A stretch of 64,000 nucleotides of DNA from Campylorhamphus procurvoides (lineage: Eukaryota > Chordata > Aves > Passeriformes > Dendrocolaptidae). The stretch spans positions 1,730 through 65,729 of the forward strand of contig WBMV01000443.1 in assembly GCA_013396655.1 (NCBI GenBank), given 5' to 3'. The position numbers and the translations under genes were made by a program. This document shows positions 45,306 to 57,528 of the stretch, one piece after another (position 1 is the first letter of the stretch; each line of letters opens with the position of its first letter). The notes under the pieces are model-generated. The model saw only the letters and a program-made list of their open reading frames with translations, searched no databases and had not been told where the DNA came from.

Positions 45306-48300
45306 ACGCTACTTCCAGTATTTTCAATGGCTGTTGCCCAAAACAGAGGAAGGCTGATGAAAACCAAGCAGGTCAGAGCGCAGCTGCTCAAGGTGCATGG
45401 CATGGTGCCGCTAAGCTGAGCCCACCTCTTGACCTGAGCTTTCCAGCCACAGACCTGGGAGAGCAGGAGGAAGGCAGGATCCTCCTGTTAATCCCAGCCA
45501 GCTCCTCCTGAGCACAGAGCCTGGCAGCTCCATGGAGGCCCATCGGTGCCATGTGCCTTGTGTCTGACTCCTTTAAATAGGGCTGGCAGCTCTGCCTGGG
45601 ATGGCTCTGGGCGCCGCCGCCGTGATTTGTGTGTGCCCCTGAGCCTCCCCCAGAGCTGCTGGCGTGAAGCGAGTTGTGACCGACCCTCATTTGACTTCTG
45701 GGTGACGCAGTTTGGTATTTCTCGACCACAGTCTGTTAAAATTGGCAACCGCTCAGATCCTGTCACCCGTGCAGCTGAGATAATTAAGCCTGTTACCATT
45801 ATTATGATTTTTCTTCTTTTTCTGCAAACTTTGACCAACTGCTGGAGCCCACGGTGCAAGGAGGTGGATGGGGCTGGAGCGATCCCTCATAAGAGGTGGG
45901 GTAATGTGACATATGTGCTTTGTCAAGGAGCCTTCTTGCTCTTTGCCTTTGGAAGGGTGATGTCTGACAATGGATAGGAGCAAGCAGAAGGAAAAGTGAG
46001 CTTCCCTGCAGGAAAACCTTGTGCCTACCTGCTTCTAAAGCATAGCATCTCACCAAAAGCAGGCAGTACATTCTGTGAGATTTCAGGATAACTGTGCTCC
46101 TCCTCAACCCTCTTATTAAAAGGCCAGAAACATGGAAATAATGCTCCCTCAGTTAAGACCAAGCATTTATAATACCCAGTGACATGGGGATTCTCCCTTT
46201 GCAGTGCTCTTCTCCCTCCCCTATGTGCATCAGGCTCTGCTGGACAAGTGAAGAAAGGATGTATTAGGAGGCAACAATAACAGCAGGGTAGCCCCAGCGA
46301 GGTGTTTTAATTTCGTAGCAAACTCCTTGGGCACTAGAAACTGTAAAATAACATACAGATAAACAAACAAAAACTCCCTAACCCTTAGCACTCTGGAGGG
46401 CTCTGTTTCAGATCACTGAATAAAAGCTGAAGCTGCATATGCATGTTTAATGTAACACAAGGCGTGTGCTGTGGAAAAGCGTGCTTCCTTCTAATCTGGT
46501 TCCAGACAGAAGCATCCAAACAGAAGCCCCTTTCCCTATCCCCACTGAACTGCTTGGTGTATGTGAGGAAACCTCTGAATGACAAGGCCTCCATCTGCTC
46601 TGGAACAGAGTTGCGACTGGCTGCAAATGTTGTCCATATGCTTTTTTTTTTTTCCCTTTTGCCTTTCAACTTAGCTGCCTAATGTTAGACACCTATCCCC
46701 AAATTAAGCATCTGCTCATAAGAAACTTTCCTAAATTAAGGTTCAGGTAGCAGCTCATTCAGCCAGTGCACATTAGGAGAAGTGCATCTGCAGTTGAAAG
46801 AGGAGGTGAAATTATTCATCCAATATATTGCTTTAATTTGACCTTTTTAGGGAATTGAAGAGCTCCTTCATGCTTGTACTGTCAGAGAAAAAGAAAAAAA
46901 TATCAAGTTTCAGCTTCATATTCCCCTTCTACTCTTGATTTCTCATCTGATTACAGGCGACATCTTCCAATTTCTCTCTTAAATAAAACTGGTGGTACTT
47001 CCGTTTGGACAGAAGAATATGGCCATAGTTTGCCATGAGCTCAGATCACATTAGAGCCATAAAAGGGTCTAAAAATGGGAAGTTTTCCTTGGTTTGTGAT
47101 TAAAAAAGTGTTGAATTATCTTTTTCAACATAATGGCTTTGCAGTGGATACTGGGACAAGTTGATCACCAACAAAATATATGCAGATCTAGTTTTGTAAT
47201 TGTGTGTGTGTTACTGCTATAGGCATCCTAGGGTGTCCTGGCTGCACATCAGCTGCCTTCTAGGAAATGTGTCGGTCTCTCTTAGGTCCTTTTGCAGCTC
47301 CAAATTGTCTCATATCCTCTGGGATGTGTAGAACGTGTTCCATGGTTGGACAGACAAGTCTCTCCCTGTGCCTCAGTTTCCTATCTCTTTCATAATAATA
47401 ATGTAATACACTTCCTTTAACTTCCCTTTTAAACACTTCTTTCTGGGGAATGGTTTGCGAACTTAAGAGATTATGGACTAATTTTAGAGGGACTGTAGTA
47501 ACAGGGCAAGTGCAAAACTCCTTTGATAGATTGGAGTCACAGACAGCGGATGGCATTTGGAAGTAGCCCCCTGAACACCCTGAGTTTGGTAGGTTGCAGT
47601 GAGCAGCCCAAACATGAGGCATTTTGGTTGGGTATCAGATTAGGTATCAGTACAGCCTTTTCCCAGCTTCTCCTTTGGAAAGAGGAGAAAAGATCATTTC
47701 TGCACATTATCTGACCTTGCTGGGACTTGTGAGATGCTGAGGTCACCAACTAAGAGATCTCACCACACCTGGCAGGTTGCAGGCTTTCCCAAGGTGACTA
47801 AAAGTTTATCTGCCTGTTTGTAATTCCTGCCACCAAGGGTCATCTCTCTGCTGTGCCCTGACATTGAGCAATGGCTGCAATTCCTTTTAATCATGCCCTT
47901 TCCCTTCCTCATCATTTAGGACAGAGCATTTCCACTTGGCTAAACTCGATAACTGTGTCTCCTTTTCTATATAAATTAATTCAGCTGAAATCTTGTGACT
48001 CTCTATGGCTGCACACAAGCAGATTCTCCCACTGTTCCCCAGCAGATGCTGAGAGTGTTTATTTTTCAGCTGTGGACAGCAAAAGTCTGAAAATAGGCAA
48101 TGTCTTTGTGTGCATGTCTATGGGAAGCAAGTAATTATGATAGGTTTGTGGGGACTCCATTGGCTGCGTTACAGTGTGAGTTCAAGGAGAGTCTTGACCA
48201 AACCTGGAATCTCAACCCCTTTTTGCCACGGTGATTTACCAAGATGTCCAGGTTTGATAAGCAACCAAAATGACTCAAATAATACCCAGAAAAGAACCCT

Positions 48301-48459
48301 GTCAACATGAGGGACTTTGCTGCTCACATTCAGTCTGATGGGTTTTCAACGAAAAAAATGTTGTCTGAGCCCAGCTTCTTTTTCAAACTGTTCATTGCAG
48401 GTAAAAGGAGAGTGAGGGGACTCTGTACTTTGCAAATATCTGTTGACCTTAGCATTCAA
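45306..48459. other. SETBP1: Intron 2 sequence, no gene
   Basis: Unique-looking DNA with a CpG-bearing candidate element at 45605-45815. Nothing else supported. Confidence 0.5.
45605..45815. promoter_or_regulatory. Candidate conserved regulatory element, CpG-bearing
   Basis: Eleven CpGs lie between 45610 and 45770, from GGGCGCCGCCGCCGTG through GAAGCGAG, GACCGACC, TGACGCAG and TCTCGACC, followed by TAATTAAGCC and CATTATTATG. TGACGCAG resembles an AP-1/CREB-like site. Composition evidence only. Confidence 0.35.
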
Positions 48460-48597
48460 CTCTGGAAGTGTTCAAGGCCAGGCTAAATGGGGCTTTGAGC
48501 AACCTCATATAGTGAAAAGTGCCCCTGAACATGGCAGGTGGGTTGGAACTGGGTGACCTTTAAGGTACCTTCCAACCCAAATATTCTGTGATTCTGT
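48460..48597 (+). mobile_element. CR1 LINE fragment, 3' end, sense
   Basis: CTGGAAGTGTTCAAGGCCAG, a diverged 'GGGGCTTTGAGCAACC', 'GGTTGGAACTGGGTGACC', 'CCTTCCAACCCAAATATTC' and 'TGTGATTCTG'. It belongs to the 'ATGGGCAGGG' type. Confidence 0.93.
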
Positions 48598-50316
48598 TGT
48601 AGACATTGCAGGGTCTGTGCCAGCAGTGTTGGGTGGGGGTGGACTGTTGAATTCCTGGCAAAGATTTACCTGTTGTGGAGTGGATCCGTGGTCCTAATGA
48701 GGACAAATCACACCTGAAGACTTTATTTCACCAAATCTAGGCACACCAGAAGCAAGCAGGCACTGACTTGGTAGAGAACTTTTTCCTTAAGTCACTGCAT
48801 TTTGGTATTTGTACCCTCTGAGTGTGCCAGACTTGTTCCTGTTCAAGTAAGTGTATGAAAACAATGGGTTAAATTAACTTGTTTCTTTTCAGCTTTGCTT
48901 TCCCACTGTGTTTTTCCATGCACCTTGCTTTGCTTCTGCCCCTGTCTATGTGATATCCCTGATGCTGTGATACTGGCCTTCGGGGAAGACTTCTTGGCAG
49001 ATTGGGAGCTACCCCTCTCTGAAAGGGTATCTCCCAGCAATGCAGGATGAGTCCACACTGCTTCCCTATTGCCCTCTCTTCCCCTGCTCGTGGTCGTAAA
49101 TACAAACCTCTTGGTCTTCAGTGGTTCAGATTGTGCTGATGTTTTTCTTGCCTTATCTCTTATAGGGAAAAGTCATGGGAGATGCAAAACTGCTTATGAG
49201 TTGTGGTTGCAGAAAAGGGAAAAATTCTCAAGTGAAAGACTCAGATCAGGTCAGTCAATATGTTCCTTAACTGGTGGAAATATGTCTTAACTTCTGGAGG
49301 ATTTAATCCATGCTGTTGCATATCAGGGTTCCTGGACACAAACAGAGTCCTTGGCATTACTGACAATGGTACAACATTAATGTTTTTGTGTTTGTTATTT
49401 GTAGAAAAAACCCCCAAGCAAGATCGGGGATTCGTTGCACAAGGAGTTGTTAATGCCCTAGCCTGGCTTATTCGCATCTGGTTTATTTATTCATGAATTC
49501 TGCTTCTTTATAAAAATCCACTCCAGGCAATGCCTTTCTTAAAGAATATTGTATTTCCTTGCTGGTTAAATGCATGCAACCTTTGGTCTCCTACTGTATC
49601 TGCCTGGATGGGTGGCAGCTACAGAGAAACGTGCCATTCTTTGCATGCTTTTGTTCTAAAGTGACACCATCACAAGGACATTCCTTATTGAGGTTTTCTT
49701 ATGATAGACATGTAAAAACTTGTTCACAAACTGATGGCCAGGTTTCAATATTCATTACTTGGAATGAATGGCCCTTTATTCTAAAATTGGTCAAATTGAC
49801 ATTGGTGGGACCACTTGTTGGGTTCAGTAATTGCAAGTGAGATGGGCTGTGCTCATTATGACAGCCAGCTGGTGGTCTCTTGCTACCTCCCTAGCATTTA
49901 GCACTTATTCATCTCTGTCAAATTTTTTAGTTATTATGGCCTTCTGGCTTTGTAGCTATAGAGAAATTTGAATCTGGAGATCATCCTTTCCAAAAATGAA
50001 ACAAAATTTGATTCATGCGTAAACATTTTATAAAATCAGATCATCCAATGTTAAATGTGGCAAAGTGAAGCAGTAGTTCTCAAAGATCAAATAACTTTGC
50101 TTTCTAATGTACCTTGTGAACAACCTATGACCTGATACAGACCTGAAGCAGATTCAGTGTCCACAAAGTTCCAGAAAGTCCTCATAATTTCCTGACGTGA
50201 AAAGAGATGAATTCTCAAGAAGAAAAGTGGGTTCATTTTCAAAATGCATCAAATTTTAATATTCATCAAGTACAATGTCACTTGTTTTGTTAATGTTTGA
50301 GAAGATGTAAAAATAG

Positions 50317-50380
<64 letters not shown>

Positions 50381-51836
50381 GTCTGTTTATCCGTCCACCT
50401 ACCTATTCTGCCATAGGCTCTGTTGTGAGGAATGTTGGTCACACTTACAAATTCTTTGTAGGATTGAGTCTTTCATTGATCTGTTTTGTTTTCTATGTGT
50501 TTTTAATTAGTATTTTCAAAATAACAAATTAATTTTCATGAGCTGTGCTTTAAGTTGACCATCAAGACAAGGATTCATATTACTTTTTTTAAAGACTGGC
50601 TTCCCATTCTTTCAAATACAGCCTAATATTCTCATTTTGAAGTTCTAACACATCAGGAAAAAATAATTTAGAAATGAACATTCTTAACGGTTTTACTCTT
50701 TGATATTTTGATGTACTGTGATTGAATCACTTCTGGTTTACAACAGGGCTAGAGCATCATTAAACCACTGGTAGTACAGATTAGAAATTACATTGGAGCA
50801 TCCTGATTGCAGAGAGGTTTTACAGAGCACTATCTCTAACAAACCCTGGGTGGTAGACCTAAAACTGATCAATGGCAATATTTTAATTATAGAGTAGCCA
50901 ATAGTTTTCAGAGGAAAAAAAATCATTCTTTTTTATGTTTTCTGGAATACAAATAAATTCATTTTTGCATTCAGTTACTTTCTGAAATCTAAGTTTTGAT
51001 GTCTGGTGATGTGTTGAGTATCCTAGTACCTCTATCTTTGCTGTATCAGCATAAACTATGGGGCAAGTCCTTGCTTCAGAGACTGTAAAGCTCATTCATC
51101 AAGCCCCTGGCAGGGTCCCGTCTATACTGGATGGGGACAGGAGGTGCATAGGGAGAAAACTAGTACAGGAGGGTGGGTGGCAGTGTGGAACATTTGTCTG
51201 TGAATTCAGGACCTCAGCTCAGCTTATAAATTATCTCCTGGGCCTTGTAGATAAACACAGACTTCTATGGTGACATCGGCTGGGAAAGGCAAACACTTGC
51301 CGACGATTGTAGGCTAATCCTTCAGGACACTAATTGCCAGAAAACCAAGGAAGCATTATTTTAGGAACAGCTTGTTTCACTTTGTGAAGGGGAAAAACAG
51401 TGCACTGGATTTAGTTTTGTTTGCAGAGATTTACCCTGTCCTCCTGCGCCCTGTCTCAGATTCTAAAGATTTACCTTTTTTATTGTTGTTGGGACCTTTT
51501 TTTTTCTTTTTTTTCTTTTTTGTTTTGCTTTGTGTTTCACTCTGATGCCCCGTAAACTTTTATGAAAATGCAACTTGGTTTTCATTTGCATGAATGTACA
51601 CCTAAATAGGCAAATAGCTATTTAAAGGTTTGGGACTCACCAAGTACTTTCTGGCTGAAATTTCTGTGAAAGGTGATGCTTTGCAAAGATTTTATATTTC
51701 TTTCAGTCTTTCAAATCAATTTGAAAACCGGTGAGAAGTCCTACAGACACTGCCCCACAGTGAAAATCCCCAGCTGAACCAATTCATGGTGACACTATTG
51801 CCAAGAGTTTAATTTATTTGCATTTTTTACTTAGTC
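48598..51836. other. SETBP1: Intron 2 sequence, no gene
   Basis: AT-rich, unique-looking DNA. The only clear feature is the tetranucleotide microsatellite at 50317. A T-rich stretch lies at 51475-51535. Confidence 0.5.
50317..50380 (+). repeat. (ATCT)16 microsatellite
   Basis: Sixteen perfect ATCT units followed by decayed units (GTCTGTTTATCCGTCCACC). Long perfect arrays are typically polymorphic. Confidence 0.98.
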
Positions 51837-52208
51837 TGTTCAGTTGGAGAAGAGGAGACTGAAGGGAGACCTCATTGCAGTTACATCTTCCTCATGATGG
51901 ACAGAGGAGGGGCAGGCACTGATCTCTGCTCTGTGGGGACCAGGGACAGCACCCATGGAATGGTTGGAGCTGTGTCAGGGCAGGGTTAGGTTGGATATTA
52001 GAAAAGGTCCTTTCCCCAGAGGGTGGTGGGCATTGACCAGGCTCCCCAGGTGGGCACAGCCCCAAGGCTGCCAGAGCTCCAGGAGGGTTTGGATGATGCT
52101 CTGGGGCACAGGGGGTGACTCTTGGGGATGGTCCTGTGCTGGGCTGAGGGTTGGACTGGATAATCCTTTTGAGTCCCTTTCAACTCAGCATATTCTGTGA
52201 TTCTGTGG
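51837..52208 (+). mobile_element. CR1 LINE fragment, 3' end, longest sense copy of its type
   Basis: GAGAAGAGGAGACTGAAGGG, 'GAGACCTCATTGCAGTTAC', GTTAGGTTGGATATTAGAAA, 'CTTTCCCCAGAGGGTGGTGG', 'CTCTGGGGCACAGGG', 'GGTTGGACTGGATAATCC' and the tail CTGTGATTCTGTG. It is about 370 bases of CR1 3' region with no intact coding frame. Confidence 0.95.
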
Positions 52209-52794
52209 TTCCCCAGTATACCTCTAGAAGAACTGGCACCTTAAACTCCTTGACCTGAGATCTGCTTCCCCAAGTCTGGCAGTCAAACACATCAAATACC
52301 TGCATGATATTTTCCATGGTGCAAGTCACCAATGTGGGCCTGTCACTATCAAGGGCAGAAGTCTAAACAGGCTCACATGGGGCTGGGGTTGCACAAAAGG
52401 CACAAGGAACCCAACCTTCCTGTTGGACTTGAACCAGAGCAGGAGAGGGACTGGTGTTCTATGTTGTGTGGTCTTCCAAGTCCAGCTTGAACCCTCCAAG
52501 ATGAGGTGGAAGGCTAAATAGTGCAATAAAATCCCACAAAAGCTTTGAAAACCTTGAAGGTAATACAGTTGAGTGCACTGAAGAACTAGAGTCCCATCCC
52601 TCGTGGATGGTCAAGATGAAATTTTGGGTCATTGTAGCAGGACATCTGAGAGGAGGCTCCAGGTAAGACCACCTCTTGCCAACAAAACCCTAATGTCTTT
52701 GGCTGCCCTTGGCACAATTGCCAGTTGATTGTGTGCTTTGTGGGAGTAAAATTCATCCACGCTCTGAGGCCCAGAACCAAGACGGCACCACAAA

Positions 52795-52910
52795 CATCCT
52801 ACTGTAATTGTAAGTTTTATATATGCTCTTCGGAGCGGTTATTAGTTTGCCAGTAAATTATGCCTTCCCATAAATTATTATAATGCTGCTTATTACTTGA
52901 GGTGCATTGT
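52795..52910. promoter_or_regulatory. Candidate conserved element, homeodomain-motif rich
   Basis: CTGTAATTGTAAG, CTTCGGAGCGGTTATTAG, CAGTAAATTATG and ATAAATTATTATAATGC occur within about 100 bases, with two CpGs in AT-rich sequence. This is typical of deeply conserved non-coding elements; alignment is needed. Confidence 0.35.
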
Positions 52911-53395
52911 AGTATAAGAATGGCAATCCTGGACTAGGATTTCCTTGTGGCAAGTAGTATACTCAAAGTAGGAAAGATATTTCCTGGGGAGTGATTTCAT
53001 TTGTGTACTTTCTGAGGAAAACAAAAGTGTAATTTAAAAAAAGGAGGAAAATGCGTGGGTGGGGAAATAATGTGCTTATTAGAGGTATGCATAAGGTTGA
53101 GAACCAGAAGTGGCAGAGTGCTCTGTATCCTCAGCACATGCAGCTCTGCCTTCTCAGGGTTTAGTTTTATTTGTTTTCCATTGCTTCTCCCAAAGGGTGG
53201 GCGACTCATCAATGTTTAACTGCTTTTATCCATTGATTTTTTTTTTTTCTGTTTTCTCTTTGCTTAACTTTTCTGGTGATTCCTGTGAGATCAAGTGTTA
53301 CTGAGAAGTCAGATCCTCTTGTCCTTCTGTGTGTTTGGTTTTGGTTTTAATATGACAAATGTATGCCTCTTCTGGAAACGGTATCCATGCTGCAG

Positions 53396-53500
53396 AGTAA
53401 TTATTTAGTGAATGGTGGATCCAGTTCATGTTGGCAAGGATCAGATTAATCATTATTAATCATGACCCCTCCGGCAGTAACCTCATCCTTTGCCTAAGTG
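53396..53500. promoter_or_regulatory. Candidate conserved element with repeated TAATCAT
   Basis: GATTAATCATTATTAATCAT at 53444-53463 carries two ATTAATCAT units, preceded by AGTAATTATTTAGTG and followed by CCTCCGGCAG. TAATC cores suit paired-like homeodomains. Confidence 0.33.
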
Positions 53501-54094
53501 CTGCTCTTTATTGAAAAATAATAGCTATTTGGGCATGGCTGGGCCACTGGTCTCATTGCACCAGCACAGGGCTCAGGACTTCTGGCAGAAGAACTCAGTT
53601 CAAAGTTAAAAATAGTTGCACATGGTCCACGTTCCAGAAATGAAATAGGCAGCTTCCCCTGTGGGCTTCTTCGGCCGCATCTGAGTGTCCTCCTTTCCCC
53701 TGAAGTCTCACAAGAGTTTGACTCTTTCCAAAGATTGAATTCAGTGTTAGGGATTAAATAATCTCGTGGAGACTCCTTTGTCTGCTAGATTTTCTCTTTT
53801 AAGTAGATCACAGTATGGCCTCATGCACGTGCAGTCCTTGCAGGGATAAGATTTTTAGGTCTATTCTAGTGGCTGCAGCAGGTTTCATCAGCTGATAAGA
53901 CTGGCTGTGAGCTTAATTCTCTGTGACTCCAGTTGGACCAAGCAGATCCCAAATCAAGCAGCTTCTGTGAGGATTTCTGGATTCCTAGAAAAAGACTGCA
54001 CTGTAAAGGTGAAGCATGCAGTGATGTTCCCCTTGTGCAAAACAGGTGTGAGAAGTCCAGTTTCTCTCTCCAAATCACTGGACTGGGGTTTGCA

Positions 54095-54095
54095 G

Positions 54096-54150
<55 letters not shown>

Positions 54151-54151
54151 A
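54095..54151 (+). repeat. Compound (AC)n(AT)n(AC)n microsatellite
   Basis: About six AC units, then about fifteen AT units, then about eight AC units. The AT core is self-complementary. Confidence 0.95.
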
Positions 54152-57136
54152 ATATGTGTCTCAGAATAGATCTTCCATCTGTCACCAGAGATCTGCTGAG
54201 AATAGACAGCAGATTAATTCATAATTATTCTGATTTTCCTAGCAGTACAGGTTCTTTATAGGAAGGTGAGACAGTGCTATCAATTGATGTTGTCGTCGTT
54301 TCAGCAAAAGCACAATGACTTAAGTACTCCATTGAAACCAACCTTCCCACCCTCCAAAACCCACCGTAATTACTTTTTAAAATGTTTTCATTGACTGTGT
54401 GGAAATCTGGGACAAAACCCTTTAGAAAAGAGCATAGGAAAGAAAAACATCTTTTGTCTCCGTCTAGCTCTTCAATACCTGGCTGGTAGCACTAGGAAAT
54501 TGGAGCAAAGCTGCCACGCTCTTTTGATCTCTGCCAAAGTTGTTGTGGGAATAACATTATTTAATGGTTGAAGCAATTTATTGAAGAATAAAAGTACCAG
54601 CAAAGACGAAGTGACCAGTACAAATTGTCTGGTAAGCCGCTGTCAAATTTTATGTGTTCAGGGCTACTGATAATTTCCCATCTTAAAAAACAGGGTGGGA
54701 GTTTGGAGAGGAGGAGGGTAAAATAAATAAACCCATTTCCTTAAATAACTAACTGACCTGGCCTGAATTGTGTCAGAGCTAAGTTCCTTTGGCAGCCAGC
54801 TCTGTAATATCTGCTGAGGGTGTAGCAGAGGGCTGTAACCAGATTTCGGAGAATCTGCCTTAGCTTTCCTGGCTCTCCCTTGCATTCGTCTGCTTGTAAG
54901 CAAGAAACGCACTGAAGCATGAAATAAGGGAGTGCAAAGGCTCCCACACTTCGTCTGAGCAAACCTGGATCACACCCCCATGGTTAATGTTTCTCTCTGC
55001 TAAAAGAAATAAGAGTAATAAAAATAAATGAAAGCGTTGGGTAACTTGGAAATACACGAGTGGAAGGAAGCAAGAGGAGAGGATTGGGGGAGGGAAGATT
55101 TGGTGTTCACCATTTCCTGCTCCCATGTTTATGGCAGAGTTTGAATATCTGCTTGAAAAATCATTGGATTCCACACAGGTTGTAAAGAGCTAAAACAAGA
55201 AGTAAAATTCAAAGAGAGAGGATGTTAAATGCCTGAGGTGTCTGGGCAGTAAAGTGCCTTTAAAATACTTTGTTCATTGTATAAAGCCAGTTAAATGATC
55301 ATAAAAAGAACTTGGAATTGTAGGAAACTGGCCAGGGAGCCCTTTGCGATTTCTGGGAAGTATTACATGTAGTACCACTGATAAACACATAGTTTTAGGC
55401 ACTGATGCCTATTAAAAGCAAATCTTATACCTGTGACATTATGTCCACCTCACCAGTTAAACTTTTTAATTTCCAAAATGTTCATATAGTACTTGTGCAT
55501 CTTTTTCCTTCTGCGAGATCAGAGTGTTTTCTCCCCATGATACAGGTGTTGGTCTCAGCAAGGTGGACCACCTTTGCTTATGTCACCACAATCTTCTTGC
55601 TGCTGCTGGTGCTGTAGAGGGAAAACAGTTCCACTTAGCAAACCAAAATGCTGTAGAAAATTAAATCTCAGAAAGATTTTGTAAAAGCTGAAAATCTCTT
55701 CCTCTTGATGGGATCTGTCTGGGGAAAAGAGATGTTGGAATGAAAGATTCCCCAGCTGCATTTTCTCTGCACCTCCCAATTTCATACAGCAGTTGTGCCC
55801 TGGCAATTGCTGAATCTGTTGCTGAGCATCTACATTCCTTATGGCTGGGGAAATTTTTTTGTCTCATTCATCTGTTGGGTGGAATTGAAGCAGTTGTGAA
55901 GTGCAAGCTAGGTGGGCAAGTCCCCATTCTTTGGATTTAAGTAAGTTTTGGAGGGATAATGTTGTGAAAAGAACTTCCTAAATGTAAGCTTCTGAACAAA
56001 AGGGACTGAGGTTACGGGTGTCCTTCACAAGTCCAGCTGTAATAGGTTTGCCTTGCAGTAGGTTACACCTCCTTTCACACAATGCCTTTGGTAAGCTGAC
56101 ATTTCTAATGACCTTCCATAATCACCTATTTCCTTTTCTCACTCATTTTATGTATAGTCTTGTATTCCCTTCAAGGGTTTTCCACCCTGTGGTCTCCTCC
56201 TTCTGTTCATATTAATTTCAGAATGGGTTGGGCTTCCTGTAAAGTGTAGCACAGTGTAGACCAAAGTTCAATAGAACCTGCAGGAAAAGCTTCAGAAATG
56301 CAGTCAGCAAATTGCTTTTTAGTTTTTCTTTTGAGGTAGTTCTGAATATGTGCATTAACACAGTGCCTTGGCCATGCTCAAGACGTAAAACTTGGGTCTC
56401 TGACCTTTTCTAGTGAGTGATGATCCCATGGCACTTTCTCTCCTGAGCTGGAGCATGTGAGTCCTGGTGATGATGTTTTGTCCAGGCTCTCATTCAGGAT
56501 ATGTTTTCAGCCAACTTTACTTGACCCTGTGCCTTCAGTGAGACATATTATTCTTCACTTCCTGCCCTAAATTGCTGTGTATTGCCACCTTGCATTGACG
56601 GGTCCTTTGTTCAACCTTGGAGGTAGGTTCATTTTGGTGGTGAATGAAGGGAAGCTGTACGGTTTTGAAAAGCAATTTGAGAGCCCTCTGAATGAAAAGT
56701 GCTTCACACATGAAAAATATTAGTGTTATCAATTGTCATCCTCAGCCTCAAAATGCTGAATTTGAAAGGGTCATTTATACTCCTCAAAGGCAAACACACA
56801 GCAGTGTGCTAAAAGAGAGCTAAAGCATTTGAAGAAAATGCTGTGTCACGTAATTGAGGCTCTGAAATCCCAGTGAATATTAATAACTATTTTGGTTTTT
56901 TCACACAAATGGAGAGGGAAAGAGTTGGAAGAGAGAAGCTGCATTGCTGAGCAGCTCCAAGAGGTCCCATACCCTCTGCCTTAGCAGCTTACCTACTTTA
57001 AGGAGCCTCAGTCAGGGCAGGAACAACATGCAGGTGGATGAGGAAAAGGCATGGGTGAAGCTTTAGACTTGCCCATTTGATTATGACGTAGAAGGACCAC
57101 CTTTCCTCATCACTCTCTGGTATTCTGTCTGCATTT

Positions 57137-57528
57137 CATATAATCATAGAATGTTAAGGGTTGGAATGACCTTGAAGACCATCTAGTCCCTGTCCCAGTC
57201 CCCCTGCGGTGTTCAGGGACACCTCCCATTAGACCAGGTTGCTCAAGACCTTATCCAACCTGACTTTGAGAGCTGCCAGGGTTGGGGCATCCACAACCTC
57301 CCTGGGCAACCTGTGGCAGTGTCTCACCACCCTCACAGTAAAGAATTTCTTCCTAATATCTGCCCTAATTTTCCCCTCTTTTAGTTTGTACCCATTACTC
57401 CTTTTCCTGTCACTACAGTTCCTAATGAAGAGTACTTCTCCAGTTTGTAGGCCCCCTTCAGATACTGGAACGTTGCTCCACAAAACCTTATATTCTTCAG
57501 GCTGAACAGCCCTGTCTCTGCTGCCTTT
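57137..57528 (-). mobile_element. CR1 LINE fragment, 3' end, longest antisense copy
   Basis: ATAATCATAGAATGTTAAGG, 'CATTAGACCAGGTTGCTC', 'GTCTCACCACCCTCACAG', 'AAGAATTTCTTCCTAATATC' and 'GGCTGAACAGCCCTGTCTC' cover nearly 400 bases of the CR1 3' region. A 190-codon antisense frame at 57229-57801 is partly a translation of this repeat and partly chance. Confidence 0.94.

Larger units (their letters stand above)
52209..57136. other. SETBP1: Intron 2 sequence with candidate elements, no gene
   Basis: Unique-looking DNA containing candidate elements at 52795-52910 and 53396-53500 and the AC/AT microsatellite at 54095. A T run lies near 53237. Confidence 0.5.

Noticed and set aside
50317..50380. 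Regular direct repeats as a CRISPR-like array
   Set aside because: It is a perfect tetranucleotide microsatellite without spacers in vertebrate DNA.
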